NCBI GenBank assembly: GCA_009761415.1
Contig: QUOL01000003.1
Span: forward strand, 992,001-1,056,000
Length of the DNA stretch: 64,000 bases
Origin: Sarcomyxa edulis
Taxonomy: Eukaryota > Basidiomycota > Agaricomycetes > Agaricales > Mycenaceae
Direction: 5' to 3'
Part shown: positions 36,073 to 46,089 of the stretch, in pieces
How positions within the stretch are numbered: position 1 is the stretch's first letter
Layout: each line of letters starts with the position of its first letter
Translations under genes and position numbers: made by a program
The notes under the pieces: generated by a model
The model's input: only the letters and a program-made list of their open reading frames with translations
What the model was told of the DNA's origin: nothing
Databases searched by the model: none

Positions 36073-36583
36073 ACAGTCCTGTACTGCACATCACAAGTAC
36101 TAGTATACCAGTCAACCTTTCCTTTATTGGAGCTACCGATGCGAGCGGCCTCTGTGCACTGGCTCGGAGGTGGTTGAACGGAAGCAAATGTCAGTGCTCG
36201 GAGGTTGTAGCCAAGCACGGCCAAGCAGCGATCCCGAACGGTCGGCGCCGGCATCAAATGCATCCGAGTCGCGTCAACTACTCCGGCACAATCCAGTCGA
36301 ACGCGTTCTCCGGCCGCATTGCGTGTGTTCAAATCGCACAGGTGACGCGAAGAACGATATTTCAATTTCATGCCCGTTCTGCCCCACGAACACCACATCT
36401 CAGAACACCGCAAATATACGTACGTCGACGTCATGTTCAGGTCATCCATTCTAGACCCCAAGAATTGAGACCGAAATGGCAAGAAAGTGGGGTAATTCCT
36501 GAGTAGAAATCGTATTTAAGACACGATGTGCTCAAGGGTAATCTTACAACTCGTCCCCACTAAAATTATCACAATAAATACAC
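36073..36583. other. Region between the two Con-6 genes
   Basis: It must hold the terminator of copy 1 and the promoter of copy 2. Frames of about 150 codons exist on both strands but show no domain and overlap one another. The last 60 bp before the next ATG are AT-rich (TAAAATTATCACAATAAATA), a plausible leader. Confidence 0.4.
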
Positions 36584-37189
36584 ATGTCTGGTACGCTTTT
36601 CTTCTCGAGGTATAAACGACACCTTAACCTGATCCTTGCGAACAGGATACCCAAAAGACCCTGAACGCGTTGCGGCCGGCCTCAAGGGTGCTATCCACAA
36701 CCCTAATGTCTCCGAACAAGCAAAAGAACACGCTGTTGAGAGACTCGAAGAAATGGAGGGTGGTCATGTCGAGAGTAACCGATCCCTAGGTACGCGTCTT
36801 CTCGAATCCGGATAGACTTCATCTGAACCCCACACGAAGGAGGTTACAAAGCCACTTTGCACAGTATGTCCTAGTGATTTATTCTATCATTTTATCGTCA
36901 CTAAACCCAGTCCTTCAAGACGAGCACACCTCCGAGCAAGCGAAGGCTCATGCCCGAGAGGTTTTGGAGGCAGCTGGTTATCACGTCGAAAGACCCGAGA
37001 CGAGCACCGAAGAAGAGCACAATATCCATGTATTAGCAGGATACAAGGCTGCCTTGAGTAGTGAGTCCTTTGATAGACCTTTCCGTCCGATCTTGTTGAC
37101 CTCAAAAATCCATGTATGCAGACCCTAATGTTTCCGAAGAAGCAAAACAACATGCTATGGCATATCTCGAGACTCACGGAGCACTCTGA
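36584..37189 (+). CDS. Con-6 family protein (copy 2)
   Basis: This gene has the same layout as copy 1: a tiny first exon (ATGTCTG), an intron in the same phase, then GYPKDPERVAAGLKGAIHNP. The repeats read NPNVSEQAKEHAVERLEEM, EHTSEQAKAHAREVLEAAG and NPNVSEEAKQHAMAYLETHG, and the shared linker is RPETSTEEEHNIHVLAGYK. TGA is at 37187. It differs from copy 1 mainly in the first linker, which is shorter and carries an extra GGYKATLH half-repeat. Conserved intron phase and order show that the pair arose by tandem duplication. Expression in spores or stress is expected from the family. Confidence 0.85.
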
Positions 37190-37446
37190 GCGCCGTTACT
37201 GTTCTGTCTATTGGATCTCGCATTGTACCTCGTATCACCACCTTGTTTGTATACTGACTACCTACCCCAGAGAAACTGTATATACCTTCTTTGCATCGTT
37301 TATGACCCCTATGTTTCCAGTCGGACTTTGCCGATCTGCCTTGTCTCAGTACCACCACTGCCAGTGTGACTACTGCTAGAAGCCACAACTGACGACCTAG
37401 CGGCCACTGTCAGGCTGCTTGTAAATTGTGCGCTGAACACAGAATC

Positions 37447-38496
37447 ATGCAGGTATATGTCAGAATATCGTCGTCCTGTAGCATCGTCTTGGTCTTTCCA
37501 GTGCTTACCTGTCGATACTCAATTTGTTTTACGCATCAGGCTCCGGTCCTCATCGTCCAACGTGAAACGACGTTTACCTACAATCCCAGAACCCGTTCTT
37601 GGGTCCAAGCACCTGGATACCACAACGGACTTGCTGTTCCAATACCATCCTTTAATATTCTGACTTGGAACATAGACTTTTCGCGACCTCGTCCCCACAA
37701 GCGCCTTCGGAAAATATTATCATCTATTGAACGTACTCTGTCGCCATTCTCATCAACTCCACCGACGATCATCTGCCTGCAGGAATTCCCCTCGTCGTGC
37801 TTCTCCGAACTCTTGTCCGGGCGTTTTATTCGCGAAAATTACAACACAACCAATATCGATAATACCACCTGGCCTATCTCGGGAGCTACCTATGGGTTAG
37901 TCACATTGATTCCAAAATTTTTAGCCCCGTATGTGTGTGCTACATTTAGGACACCATTCAACCATATCAGTAGAATGGGCCGTGAGGCGCTCTACATTGA
38001 CATCCTCTTCCGGACGCGTATACCGTTCGGAGCCATGTATACATCCATTCGAAAAATCCGCATAGCGAACACACATCTCGAATCTCTTGCTGGTTTTGGG
38101 GATATCGCGCGGCCACAGCAACTTGTATCTATCGCAGAATACCTTTATGATCCTTTCGTCCAGGGTGGACTCGTTGCAGGAGATATGAACCCCATTTCTC
38201 CATCGGATGATTATCTGGCGCAGCAGGTTGGTTTAGACGATGCTTGGCTTGTTATGCATCAACATCTGCTTCTTGGGTCAACTGCAACAGATTATGATCT
38301 GTTTGAACAATTGGGGTATACGTGGGGGTTTCAACCTCCGTCGCGTCAGTTCGCACCCTCTAGGCTTGACAGGGTCTTGTTCAGGGGAGCGTTGAGGGTG
38401 AACACCATCGAACGAATCGGGGTTGATCTGAGGCTGAGATCAGGGGAATGGGCAAGCGATCATGTTGGATTGCTGGCTACCATGACGGTCATCTGA
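37447..38496 (+). CDS. Endonuclease/exonuclease/phosphatase-family protein (TDP2-like)
   Basis: ATGCAG at 37447 is most likely a six-base first exon, spliced over GTATAT..CATCAG to APVLIVQRETTFTYNPRTRS. The EEP fold motifs appear in order: ILTWNIDF (Asn), IICLQEF (metal-binding Glu), ISRMGREALYIDI, RIANTHLES (His), GLVAGDMNP (Asp/Asn), SRLDRVLF and WASDHVGLLATM (Asp-His). This is a complete catalytic set for a Mg-dependent phosphodiesterase. The TWN..LQE..THLES..GDMN..SDHVGL pattern is closest to TDP2-like enzymes, which remove topoisomerase 2 adducts from DNA 5' ends, but other EEP enzymes share it, so substrate assignment is tentative. Length is about 310 residues. Without the first intron the same frame would be open from 37426. 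Confidence 0.8.
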   Translation: MQVYVRISSSCSIVLVFPVLTCRYSICFTHQAPVLIVQRETTFTYNPRTRSWVQAPGYHNGLAVPIPSFNILTWNIDFSRPRPHKRLRKILSSIERTLSPFSSTPPTIICLQEFPSSCFSELLSGRFIRENYNTTNIDNTTWPISGATYGLVTLIPKFLAPYVCATFRTPFNHISRMGREALYIDILFRTRIPFGAMYTSIRKIRIANTHLESLAGFGDIARPQQLVSIAEYLYDPFVQGGLVAGDMNPISPSDDYLAQQVGLDDAWLVMHQHLLLGSTATDYDLFEQLGYTWGFQPPSRQFAPSRLDRVLFRGALRVNTIERIGVDLRLRSGEWASDHVGLLATMTVI

Positions 38497-38867
38497 GTCA
38501 ATGTGCTCCCTTTCACAGTGTGCATAGATGTCGAAGTATAATTCTTCTCTCTTTCACCTACTGATGAGCTGCACTGACGACGGAACTATACCCTCTGTTA
38601 GCTCGGTCCTTCTAAATAACGTTTGACTAGTCAGCCCGACGTGTGAGATAATACGCGTCTATTTATCACAAGTGTAGATGGCATGAAAGGTGTGTGTCTG
38701 TCGTTGTAACGAAGTTCTTAGGAGTCTCACTCGGTCCGTTATATGAAGTACCGTTCTGCGTGGTCGAATCATTGCTCATGCTCAAACCTCGAGACTATTC
38801 TCGATCGCTGGATGTTCAGCAAGGAAGGCATGCAACCATAATAAGCATAGTAATGGGAGAAGATGAT
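38497..38867. other. Converging 3' ends of EEP and Rho genes
   Basis: A 370-bp tail-to-tail region. No gene is seen; it should hold both polyadenylation regions. Confidence 0.4.
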
Positions 38868-39642
38868 TTACAAGATGATACAATGACGTTTATTCTTTCT
38901 GTCAGGCTGAAGCAGAGCTGATCGAGCTGCGCACTCGAAAACTTGACGGACACCTTCGCCTGACTTTGCAGAACACTCCAGATAGTGGCTAGCGTTGATT
39001 TTACGCGACATTGCCGTGCCCTACTCCATGATTCAATATTCATCAGCGAGGGAGGTCCCAGACAAATCGGTGGACACACACACCTCTTCACGGCTAACAA
39101 GTTGCTGGCTAGTAGGATCGTTTCTAAGATCCTTCTTGCAGCCTACAAGGACGATAGGCAGACGAGGACAGAAGTGCCTTGCTTCGCGAATCCACTATAT
39201 CAGAAAAGTCAACGCAGGACAGTCAATGCGAAAGATGAATTCGGCCGACTTTCTCCTGAACGTTTTCGAGGGTATCTGGCGAGTCTATGGAGAAACAGAT
39301 GAGGATAACATGGGAATCGGGGTAGCTGAGAGGTCGAAGACGGTCGTAGTCTTCCTGTCCGGCAGTATCCCACAACGTGAGCTCGATTTTCTTTCCGTCG
39401 ACTTCTATGTCTGCGACATCGTTCTCGAAGACGGTCGGGACGTACATCTAGATCATCTTGAGCGAAATGCATGACGTTATATGGAGCTGCGTACCTCCGG
39501 AAATTGACCTCTAGAAAACACAGTCAAGAGACATGTCTACAAAGGCGTCAATTTCGTCAATAAAAATCAGGAGAAGCAGACTGCATACCTTTCCGCAAGC
39601 ACCGTCACCGACGATAACCAGCTTTCTTCTAACCTCGACCAT
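38868..39642 (-). CDS. Rho-type small GTPase
   Basis: From ATG at 39642: [18 protein letters not shown] is the P-loop (GDGACGKT). Exon 2 ([14 protein letters not shown]) and exon 3 ([20 protein letters not shown]) supply switch I with its key Thr. Switch II reads [19 protein letters not shown], then [20 protein letters not shown]. Later exons give [20 protein letters not shown] (the base-recognition motif, normally T/GCKxD), [20 protein letters not shown] and the basic tail KNKRHCIIL with a CAAX box. The TAA is at 38868-38870. This is a Rho-family GTPase near Rho1/Rho2. The CIIL box predicts geranylgeranylation and plasma-membrane location, and such an ending is known for yeast Rho2. It likely controls cell-wall synthesis and polarity. 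The splice between about 39060 and 38995 is less certain. Confidence 0.85.
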
Positions 39643-40019
39643 GAAAATGAAGGAGATTCCGGACTCAACTCGTCTTTAAGTACATAGCGCAGTGCTTGTG
39701 TACTGCCTCTTGGTCCCCGGAGATAGCATGACTGCGAGGGGGTTGTCGTGACTCTGGGTGATTCCGTTAGAATTGGAAATTGCCCCGCATTTGCAACGGT
39801 AAATTTGTAAGGTAAGGTATCCGGCGGTGCACGACGACTGTACACTGCACTGGCAGTACATACGCGTCGCCGTCGTACAAAGCATTCCGTATAGCACTGC
39901 GCAGGAAATATATGGGAAGGCGATGTTAATTGGTGGATTCCGGAAAGAATCACAATCGGGTATGAATATTCCTAAATGAGAAATGCAGAGGTCGAAAACC
40001 AGAGAGAACAAAGAAGACC
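39643..40019. other. Promoter region of the Rho gene and 3' flank of the dynamitin gene
   Basis: About 375 bp between two minus-strand genes. The 128- and 115-codon minus-strand frames here have no domain and overlap each other. Nothing else is seen. Confidence 0.4.
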
Positions 40020-41465
40020 TCAACTCTCAGACGACCTCCCTAGCTCTTCTAATCTCCTCAGCAGCGCATCTACTCGGCCCTCCAGACCAGAAACGTTACC
40101 TCTCACTAGCCCTCTGTTCTCGTCTAAACTCTTTTCGACAGTAGTCACAGCCCCTTCTAGTTCCATCAGCGCTTCATGCATCTTGCGTTGTTCTTCCTCC
40201 AATCCCTCAAGTGTGCTCTGGAACTCCCCAGCGGAGGCATGTAGTGCAGACAGTGTGCGAAGGCGAGTCAAGATATGAGGAATATGAGGCAGCGAAGGTC
40301 CCAGACGCGTGAGGAGAGGGAGAATGTGATCGGCGATTTGCGATGCGGGTACAGTAGCAGGATGACGTTTATGATCACGATGTTGAGATGCAGAAACACG
40401 ATCGAGATCTGATAGGAGGAGCTTCAGCCGTCGGGATATAGAATCGATATGCCGAGGTTGTGTGAGGATGGTCAATTGACTGTTTAGACGTGAGATCATG
40501 GGTAGGAGTGGAGGTGGGAGGGGTGAAGTCTGGAAGTGAATATAATTTAGATATGAGGAGGAAATAGGAGACGACGAAACAAACCTCGTCCAAAGCAGCT
40601 GTGGATGACCCAACAAGTTTCTCCAGCTCTCCGACGCGTCTGTCCATTTCTACGATATTGCGGACCTCCGGTTCCTTACCGTGTTTCGAATCATGGGCTT
40701 TGTTGTCGTCCTCTTTCTTGTTTGCTTTCTCGTCCTCACCATGGCCCCCGGTGGATTCTCCGTTACCGAGAACTACATTGACCAGCCTTCCTCTCCCTTC
40801 CTTTTCTTTACGAATCTTGTCCAGCCTGCCTCTCACATCAACTAGTCCTCTGATCAGTTCTCCTGGATCCACATTATCCTCCACCCGTTCTTTGTGTAGC
40901 TGAGGATTCGAAGGGTCCGCAAGCTCAGTCTCCAAAGCGCTCAATTCCTGCTGAAGAATTCGAAGACGATGAGATATCGGTACTATCTTGGCTTGCTGTG
41001 GATGTTCTGGAGACGTCGGTGAGGTGGGAGAAGGTGGATATGCGTAATATGGACGAGATCGATCTTGAAGCACAGCTATTAAATCTCTGTAGGAGTGGAT
41101 GGATAGGTAGACAGACCGTATCTTCTTTCTGCTCTCTTAAACATTCTACTAGCATCATCGACACTTATTCGGCTGTCAAAATCAACTCCTTCCTCAGGAT
41201 CGCCGTATTTGACTCTCGCGCGTGTGGGCACCGATGCTTCATCATCGCTAGAATCTTCTTTCTAAAACACAGTACCTAAGTGAGAAGGAATCAAGGACGA
41301 GTCGCATTCTACTCACATTGACTTTTGCGGAAGGATATACGTCTTCGGTTTGATATATATCAGGTGCAGTGTCCTGTCAATTCTTAGAAGGTCAATCTGC
41401 GACCAAAACGAAGAAAAGAAAGCACGAACGATATCTGGCAAGTTTGCGTACTTGTTCGCGCTCAT
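40020..41465 (-). CDS. Dynamitin (dynactin subunit 2, p50)
   Basis: The start is ATG at 41465 (MSANKYANLPDI), followed by DTAPDIYQTEDVYPS, the conserved dynamitin N-terminal motif. The next exon gives EASVPTRARVKYGDPEEGVD and ISVDDASRMFKRAERRY. An intron (GTCTGT..TTAATAG) restores the frame to AVLQDRSRPYYAYPPSP, then ISHRLRILQQELSALETELA and an Asp/Lys-rich region. The C-terminal half is coiled coil (LNSQLTILTQPRHIDSISRR, LEGRVDALLRRLEELG), ending RSSES with TGA at 40020-40022. Length is about 430 residues. Dynamitin holds the shoulder of dynactin together; dynactin is the dynein adaptor needed for nuclear migration and organelle transport in hyphae. The first donor (GTTCGT) is not canonical in its following bases, so that junction is slightly uncertain. 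Confidence 0.9.
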
Positions 41466-42082
41466 CGTGGCAGTATAAGGGGCTCCACGTCGAGCAGTAA
41501 CGCTCGTAACTGGAATGATTTGGATGGTCTTGATCAAGCAGAGTCAAGCAAAGCAGGTCGCGTGAAGATCGCATGTCACATGTGTGACGCGCTATCCCTC
41601 TCCGTCTTTCCTTTTGCTTTCCTTGGCTTAGTACTTTGAGCCTTGTCATATACTTTCCATCCAAACCGAGCTGCTCTTCAGGACTCAGAACACCAGAAAT
41701 GATAGTTGCAAGATATACGCTGCATTGCTCGAATCACTTGGTTCCTTTTTGCCGGATAAGTACGCGACACGCATTTGTTGGAGTTCAGCGCGTCTGTAAT
41801 TTCTCAATGAAGGAAAGTATGCCCGATCTGAAGGTCCTCAATAAATCAGATCCAACACACCCAATTCGAGGAGATTGTCCATTGACCGTGACAATGACAG
41901 ACTCGACAGCGGCTTTGTGCTTGTCGAGTCTCTTGATGATCGTTAACTCTGAATCGCGAAACGACGGACCATGAACCTCTAGTCTGGGCTTTATTAATCA
42001 CACTGAGACGGGAAGACGCGTCTAAAACGCGTCAATTCTATCTTGGGCGCGGACGCAACCTGTCCTCGATCCTTCCAGCAAC
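41466..42082. other. Unresolved region, possible small minus-strand gene
   Basis: On the minus strand a frame around 41960-41865 reads EVHGPSFRDSELTIIKRLDK then HKAAVESVIVTVNGQSPRI, and about 41720-41590 reads SVYLATIISGVLSPEEQLGL then KYMTRLKVLSQGKQKERRRG. These pieces look like coding sequence of one small gene joined by introns, upstream of dynamitin. I cannot build a start codon or a full exon chain, and I do not recognise the family. The plus-strand 112-codon frame over the same bases looks like a shadow. Confidence 0.3.
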
Positions 42083-42371
42083 ATGTCCCGTATGGCGTCA
42101 TATAGGGCCGACAGGATGTTTCTATCCTACAGAACGCTTGATTACGAGCGTCTTCAAGTCTACAGACTCGGAATTCGCTATCTAATGAAGAGCTACGCAG
42201 ACTTGAGCGCGGCTGGAGCGCAGCCGATCGGCGGCCAGGAAAACAAACATTGTGAGCTCAATTCTACTCCTTTTTCTATGTTTCTTTTTCCACCTTGTAG
42301 GTATGATGAAAGGCGAAAGGATAGCCTCCAATAGCATGTCAAAATGCCAATGTAGATGCCTGGAAGGCTGA
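42083..42371 (+). CDS. Possible small uncharacterised protein
   Basis: ATG at 42083 opens MSRMASYRADRMFLSYRTLD, then YERLQVYRLGIRYLMKSYAD. A GTGAGC..TTGTAG intron (about 42252-42300) would join this to CMMKGERIASNSMSKCQCRC and a TGA at 42369. The product of about 80 residues would be basic and Tyr/Arg-rich, with a Cys cluster near the end. The family is not recognised. Without the intron the frame would stop slightly earlier at 42334. Codon flow and the splice signals are the only support. Confidence 0.35.
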
Positions 42372-42496
42372 TACACCGCAAAATTGAAGGAACCCAAAGT
42401 ACTCCAAAAAAAATCCCCTTTTCTGTTGCTTTTCTGCCACAACTCGGTTTCGAACCTTTCCAGACATTCATTATTGGGGATCATCCAAAAAGGTAG

Positions 42497-42620
42497 CGTC
42501 ACCTGTGCGATTCGAACACACGCGCTACAAGAGCATCCGCTGACGTAAGCAACGTCGTCATCATCTCCAGATAATGAACTTCTTAGCAGGCGAACCCGTT
42601 AACCACTCCGGCAAAGTGAC
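42497..42620 (-). tRNA. tRNA-Ser (anticodon GCU), intron-containing
   Basis: On the minus strand the acceptor arms GTCACTT and AGGTGAC pair, with one G-T wobble. The anticodon stem TTCGC pairs with GCGGA. The loop CTGCTA carries GCT at the anticodon position and is interrupted after position 37 by an intron of about 43 nt (GAAGTTCATT..TTACGTC), the standard place for nuclear tRNA introns. A short variable arm (GCTCTTGTAGC) fits a class II serine tRNA. The T arm GTGTG-TTCGAAT-CGCAC is intact. A TTTTT Pol III terminator follows about 5 nt after the 3' end. Confidence 0.85.
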
Positions 42621-42894
42621 TTGTTTCTTGGAAGCCAAAACATGCCTAGGACCCCTCGGAACACATCCTGATACTTTTTAAAACATTTGAAACATTGGTT
42701 GGCTCGCAATGGCGAGAAAGGTCGCGAGTGGCGTTGTGGAGCGCCGTTATTGATGCGTTGTTATGTTTGAAAGAGCTTGCCTTGTATGGGAGTCGCGATT
42801 GCCCGTGATCACAATGGGCGCGGCTAAGACTACAGTACTAGTTTATTCTTTAATCAATCAGTGGCCCTCTACGCCAGTTATTATTATCTCTAAA
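42621..42894. other. Spacer between tRNA-Ser and the inverted-repeat element
   Basis: About 270 bp with no gene, between the 5' end of tRNA-Ser and the left terminal repeat. No repeat is seen. Confidence 0.4.
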
Positions 42895-42971
42895 TATTAC
42901 AGCTGATTCAGGAAATAATGACATGGCCGGGTTTTTTTTCGCGGCGCGGAAATTGAGAATTTCCTGTTTAG
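42895..42971 (+). repeat. Left terminal inverted repeat
   Basis: A 77-bp sequence beginning TATTACAGCTGATTCAG and ending TTTAG. It is inverted at 54273-54349 with three substitutions (positions 18, 46 and 72 of the repeat). The first two bases, TA, are the probable target duplication. Confidence 0.85.
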
Positions 42972-43103
42972 ACAATTTGTTTGGCAGCATTGGGCGACGT
43001 CGCGTCCGACGCGTCGACCGTCGACACAACTCTCTCTCTTCTATACTGTCTTCTACATCCATAGCTCAGATAATTATACACCGAAACATCTTTCCTTTGA
43101 ACC

Positions 43104-45200
43104 ATGACCTGTTTAGACCTTGAATTGGATGAAAACAATGCTCATTTTGAACTCAGTGACAACGAATACGAGGAAGCTGTTCCCGATAACCAAAGAGCTT
43201 CCCATGGTAAGCAATGCCTACTTCTACACCAATACTCTAGTCTGATTGTTCCTGCATGGTAGAAGTCAGGAAATGGATCAATGTATCACCAGAAATCCAG
43301 GAGACTATCAAGAAGAACAATGAGAAACGAGCTGCTGCTGCTGCTGCTGCTGCCACTGCCGCCACCGTCGCTGCCACTACTGCTGATACTTCTGACAATG
43401 GAGAAGCTGATGAGGCTAAGTCCGGGAAGAAAAGTAAAAGAAAGGAGAAGGAGAAGGAGAAGGAGTCGACTCGGAAGCGTAAAAAGGTGGTAACGGAGAA
43501 TGTGGAGAGTGACGAAGAAGACCCGGAAGCTGCTGCAAAAAGGATCAAAATGGACGAAATCATCACTGCTTATATCGTTCTCCAGCCCCCTGCTATCCTC
43601 CAAGCATCGCGTACAAAAGGAACTTCTTGGCAACCCGCTGCACCACCTGTCAAGAAAGGTCCATTTACATTCACTGCCAACACTGTATCCACTCTTTCCT
43701 GTTAATAAACAGATATCTCAGTCTACACGGTTCGTGGTAAAAGACTGAGGGATGCCCAGGACAGAAAAGAGTAGGTAAGCGTAAAAAAAGGATAAACGGC
43801 TAAAACACCGCAAGTGGAAAGTAGTCCTAATGTGGAACGCGACGACGCGTCGTAAGTCACGTGGTGTGTCCGAGCCCCATCTTCAACATTTCCCAGTTCC
43901 ATGCTCTGATCGCCAAGGCTATCCCATGCAAAGTAAATGCTCTGTACACCGAGAAAATTGAATGGCGCTATGAGAAGCCCGTGAACGATGCAAACAAGAT
44001 GATGGCTAATGAAGATGGGTTCAGGGCCATGGAGATCTCTTCTCCTTCGCAAAAAAGACTTTGTTATCTTTCTCACTATGCCTTCACCCAACCTGGATGT
44101 CCCAGTAAGTGTTGTTCTTCGTTCATTCGAGTTTTTGCTGAATAAATGCGGTCTTTTTGACAGAATTATGACATCGATGATGGCGACTTTGTCCGAAACC
44201 CTTACGATTACTACGAAAAAACCTCTCATCCTGGTACTGACTGTGATATGTCAGCAAAAGCTCAGATAGTACGTAGTATTACTTTTCCTCGTAACACTAC
44301 TTCATTTTCCTACAGGAACGGATCAATACCGGTGCGGCCGGATGGAAGACAAAGCTTTTTGATAAGTATCCTGTCAGGAATAACCCTCTCTATCCCAATA
44401 TACGTGTCTTTGCTCGGGGCCCTATTGGTAATCAAGACTTTTGGGAACTGAATAGTCTTCGAGCACAACTCTGGGCAGCCCGTTTGGTGACTGATGTTGT
44501 AGTCCTTTTCCCTCAATCAGATACTCATTGTTACGGCTTTCTCATAGGCTGACGGTGAACCCGGAGTAAACCTCGATAATCCCCCGAACTCGGCCGTATT
44601 CGACCACGATAAACGTATCAAGTCTCGTCCCGCTAAAGAAGTAGCTCCAGCTCCTGCAGTAGTCGCTGATGCTGCTGCTGCACTACCTGTCAATCCGAAT
44701 CCACCGCCATTCATGTATCCTCCGCCCAATATCTTTCCGCCAATGGGATATCCTGGTATTCCACCATGGCCTCAGGTTTACGGCTATCCTCCGGCTCCAG
44801 CATATCCCAACCAGCCCCAGGCTCCTGGTCCAATCCCTATAGCTAACTACTATAATCCAAACCAGCTACACTTGCTCGTCGATCCGAACGCTATGATGGT
44901 AGCATCTCCCAATCACGCTCTTCGACTCAATGTCCCGTTGTGAGGATGTGAACATCCCTAGCCTGCGACATCCTAGTTCCTATCTATTTCATGAGTACGA
45001 AGACATTAACCCCATGCCGATCCAGGTTTCTCCCCAAAAGACCATCGCTCACCTACCCGCTCAGTACTACGTTCACGCTTTTGACGACTTTCCTCAGCCA
45101 TTACCCCTGTATTCCCACAGATGAAGAGTTCAACCAGTCACCAGACCGATTGACGACATTCTAGAAGAAGTCACGACTGAAGGTCAGCACCTATCGGCGT
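43104..45200 (+). pseudogene. Uncharacterised passenger gene, frame-disrupted, 5' portion
   Basis: The gene opens with MTCLDLELDENNAHFELSDN and an acidic exon, spliced (GTAAGC..GGTAG) to EVRKWINVSPEIQETIKKNN, a poly-Ala run and a Lys/Glu-rich nuclear-localisation-like stretch (SGKKSKRKEKEKEKES). A later segment gives HALIAKAIPCKVNALYTEKI and VNDANKMMANEDGFRAM. The frame then shifts near the A run at about 44053, continuing KKDFVIFLTMPSPNLDVPN and DYYEKTSHPGTDCDM. A Pro-rich exon (PPPFMYPPPNIFPPMGYPG) follows, and the frame shifts again near 44920 to SRCEDVNIPSLRHPSSYLFH. I do not recognise the family; its charged N-terminus suggests a nuclear protein. The disruptions, poor splice options at 43700-43880 and the 457 bp before the LTR element all suggest decay. 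A likely continuation lies at 52545-52766. Confidence 0.5.
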
Positions 45201-45581
45201 TGACTAGGGCGTAATTGCACCCTTTTCAATCACCAAAGACGTATACATGTTCGAAAATTTCCAATAGACGACTCCACGACTCCTAAAAAGATCCCGTCCG
45301 TCAGACAGTTACCCATGAACTTTCTGCCAAAACGCATTTTCCTCTGGAAATACCGATCGCCCGATCCACACACACGCTCCTATCACCCCTTGTACCTTGC
45401 GCCCACACGTATCTGGTGGCCTAGCCTATCACTCCTGATACACAATACACGAACCTCCCTATCTATCAGCCGATCGGTCGCCGAAAGGATCCGAGACCTG
45501 GCTATTGCTGCCAACCATGTAAGACCAAGGCCTATCCTACGAATTTGAATTGGAACGTTGCCGATCAATTTAGCAGGAGGC

Positions 45582-45912
45582 TGTAAGGGGACTCCCCTTA
45601 ACGGACAATCTACTATACCTTTCCTTTCCTTTCCTTTCCTTCTTACTTACCTGTACCTATCTTTCCCTTTTCCCCTTCGTTCTATCTCGCGCTTTTCGCG
45701 TGACGTGACGTCACGCGTCACGCGCCAGCAAAGCGGTCAAGCCTGCCAGCAGCAAGGGTTTCCTTATCCTATTCTCTTTGGATTCCCCTCTGTTGTTGTG
45801 CAGGTATGCAGTACATCTACTTCTCTGTTGTATCTACCTTATCTGATCTATATATCTTTGGATTCCCCTCTGTTGTTGTGCAGATTGCTGCCTTCTTGAG
45901 GTTGCCCTTACA
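45582..45912 (+). repeat. 5' LTR
   Basis: 331 bp, TG..CA ends. It contains a run of TTTCC units, a palindrome built around TGACGTCA, and a 28-bp segment (CTTTGGATTCCCCTCTGTTG..) present twice, at 45776-45803 and 45856-45883. No difference from the 3' LTR was seen on reading both. Confidence 0.95.
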
Positions 45913-45914
45913 GC

Positions 45915-45924
45915 AGAATAGGAT
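45915..45924 (+). promoter_or_regulatory. Candidate self-priming primer-binding site
   Basis: AGAATAGGAT begins two bases after the 5' LTR. It is the exact reverse complement of ATCCTATTCT inside the LTR at 45766-45775. In Tf1 and related chromoviruses the 5' end of the RNA folds back on such a site to prime reverse transcription. If that applies here, the transcript should begin close to 45766. Confidence 0.5.
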
Positions 45925-46089
45925 CTCCCAACAAGGACCGGTCTGTCTAGCACCATAGGTCGATTTGGAGCCCCAGACAGCGACGCTACAAGCTCGCCCT
46001 CTCCTCCTTCATCCCCCTCTGTGCTTCCTGCAGCCCCCTCCTCACCCCTGCCCCTTATCAGATCCGATCTCCCTGACATCTCCTTATCA

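Noticed and set aside
36030..36506. Overlapping frames of about 150 codons between the Con-6 genes
   Set aside because: Both strands are open over the same GC-rich stretch, neither has a recognisable motif, and the region is needed as flank of the two Con-6 genes.
41636..41974. 112-codon plus-strand frame
   Set aside because: The minus strand over the same bases reads more like coding sequence; the plus frame has no domain.
43330..43380. GCT/GCC trinucleotide run as an independent microsatellite
   Set aside because: It encodes the poly-Ala segment of the passenger gene and is mixed in sequence.
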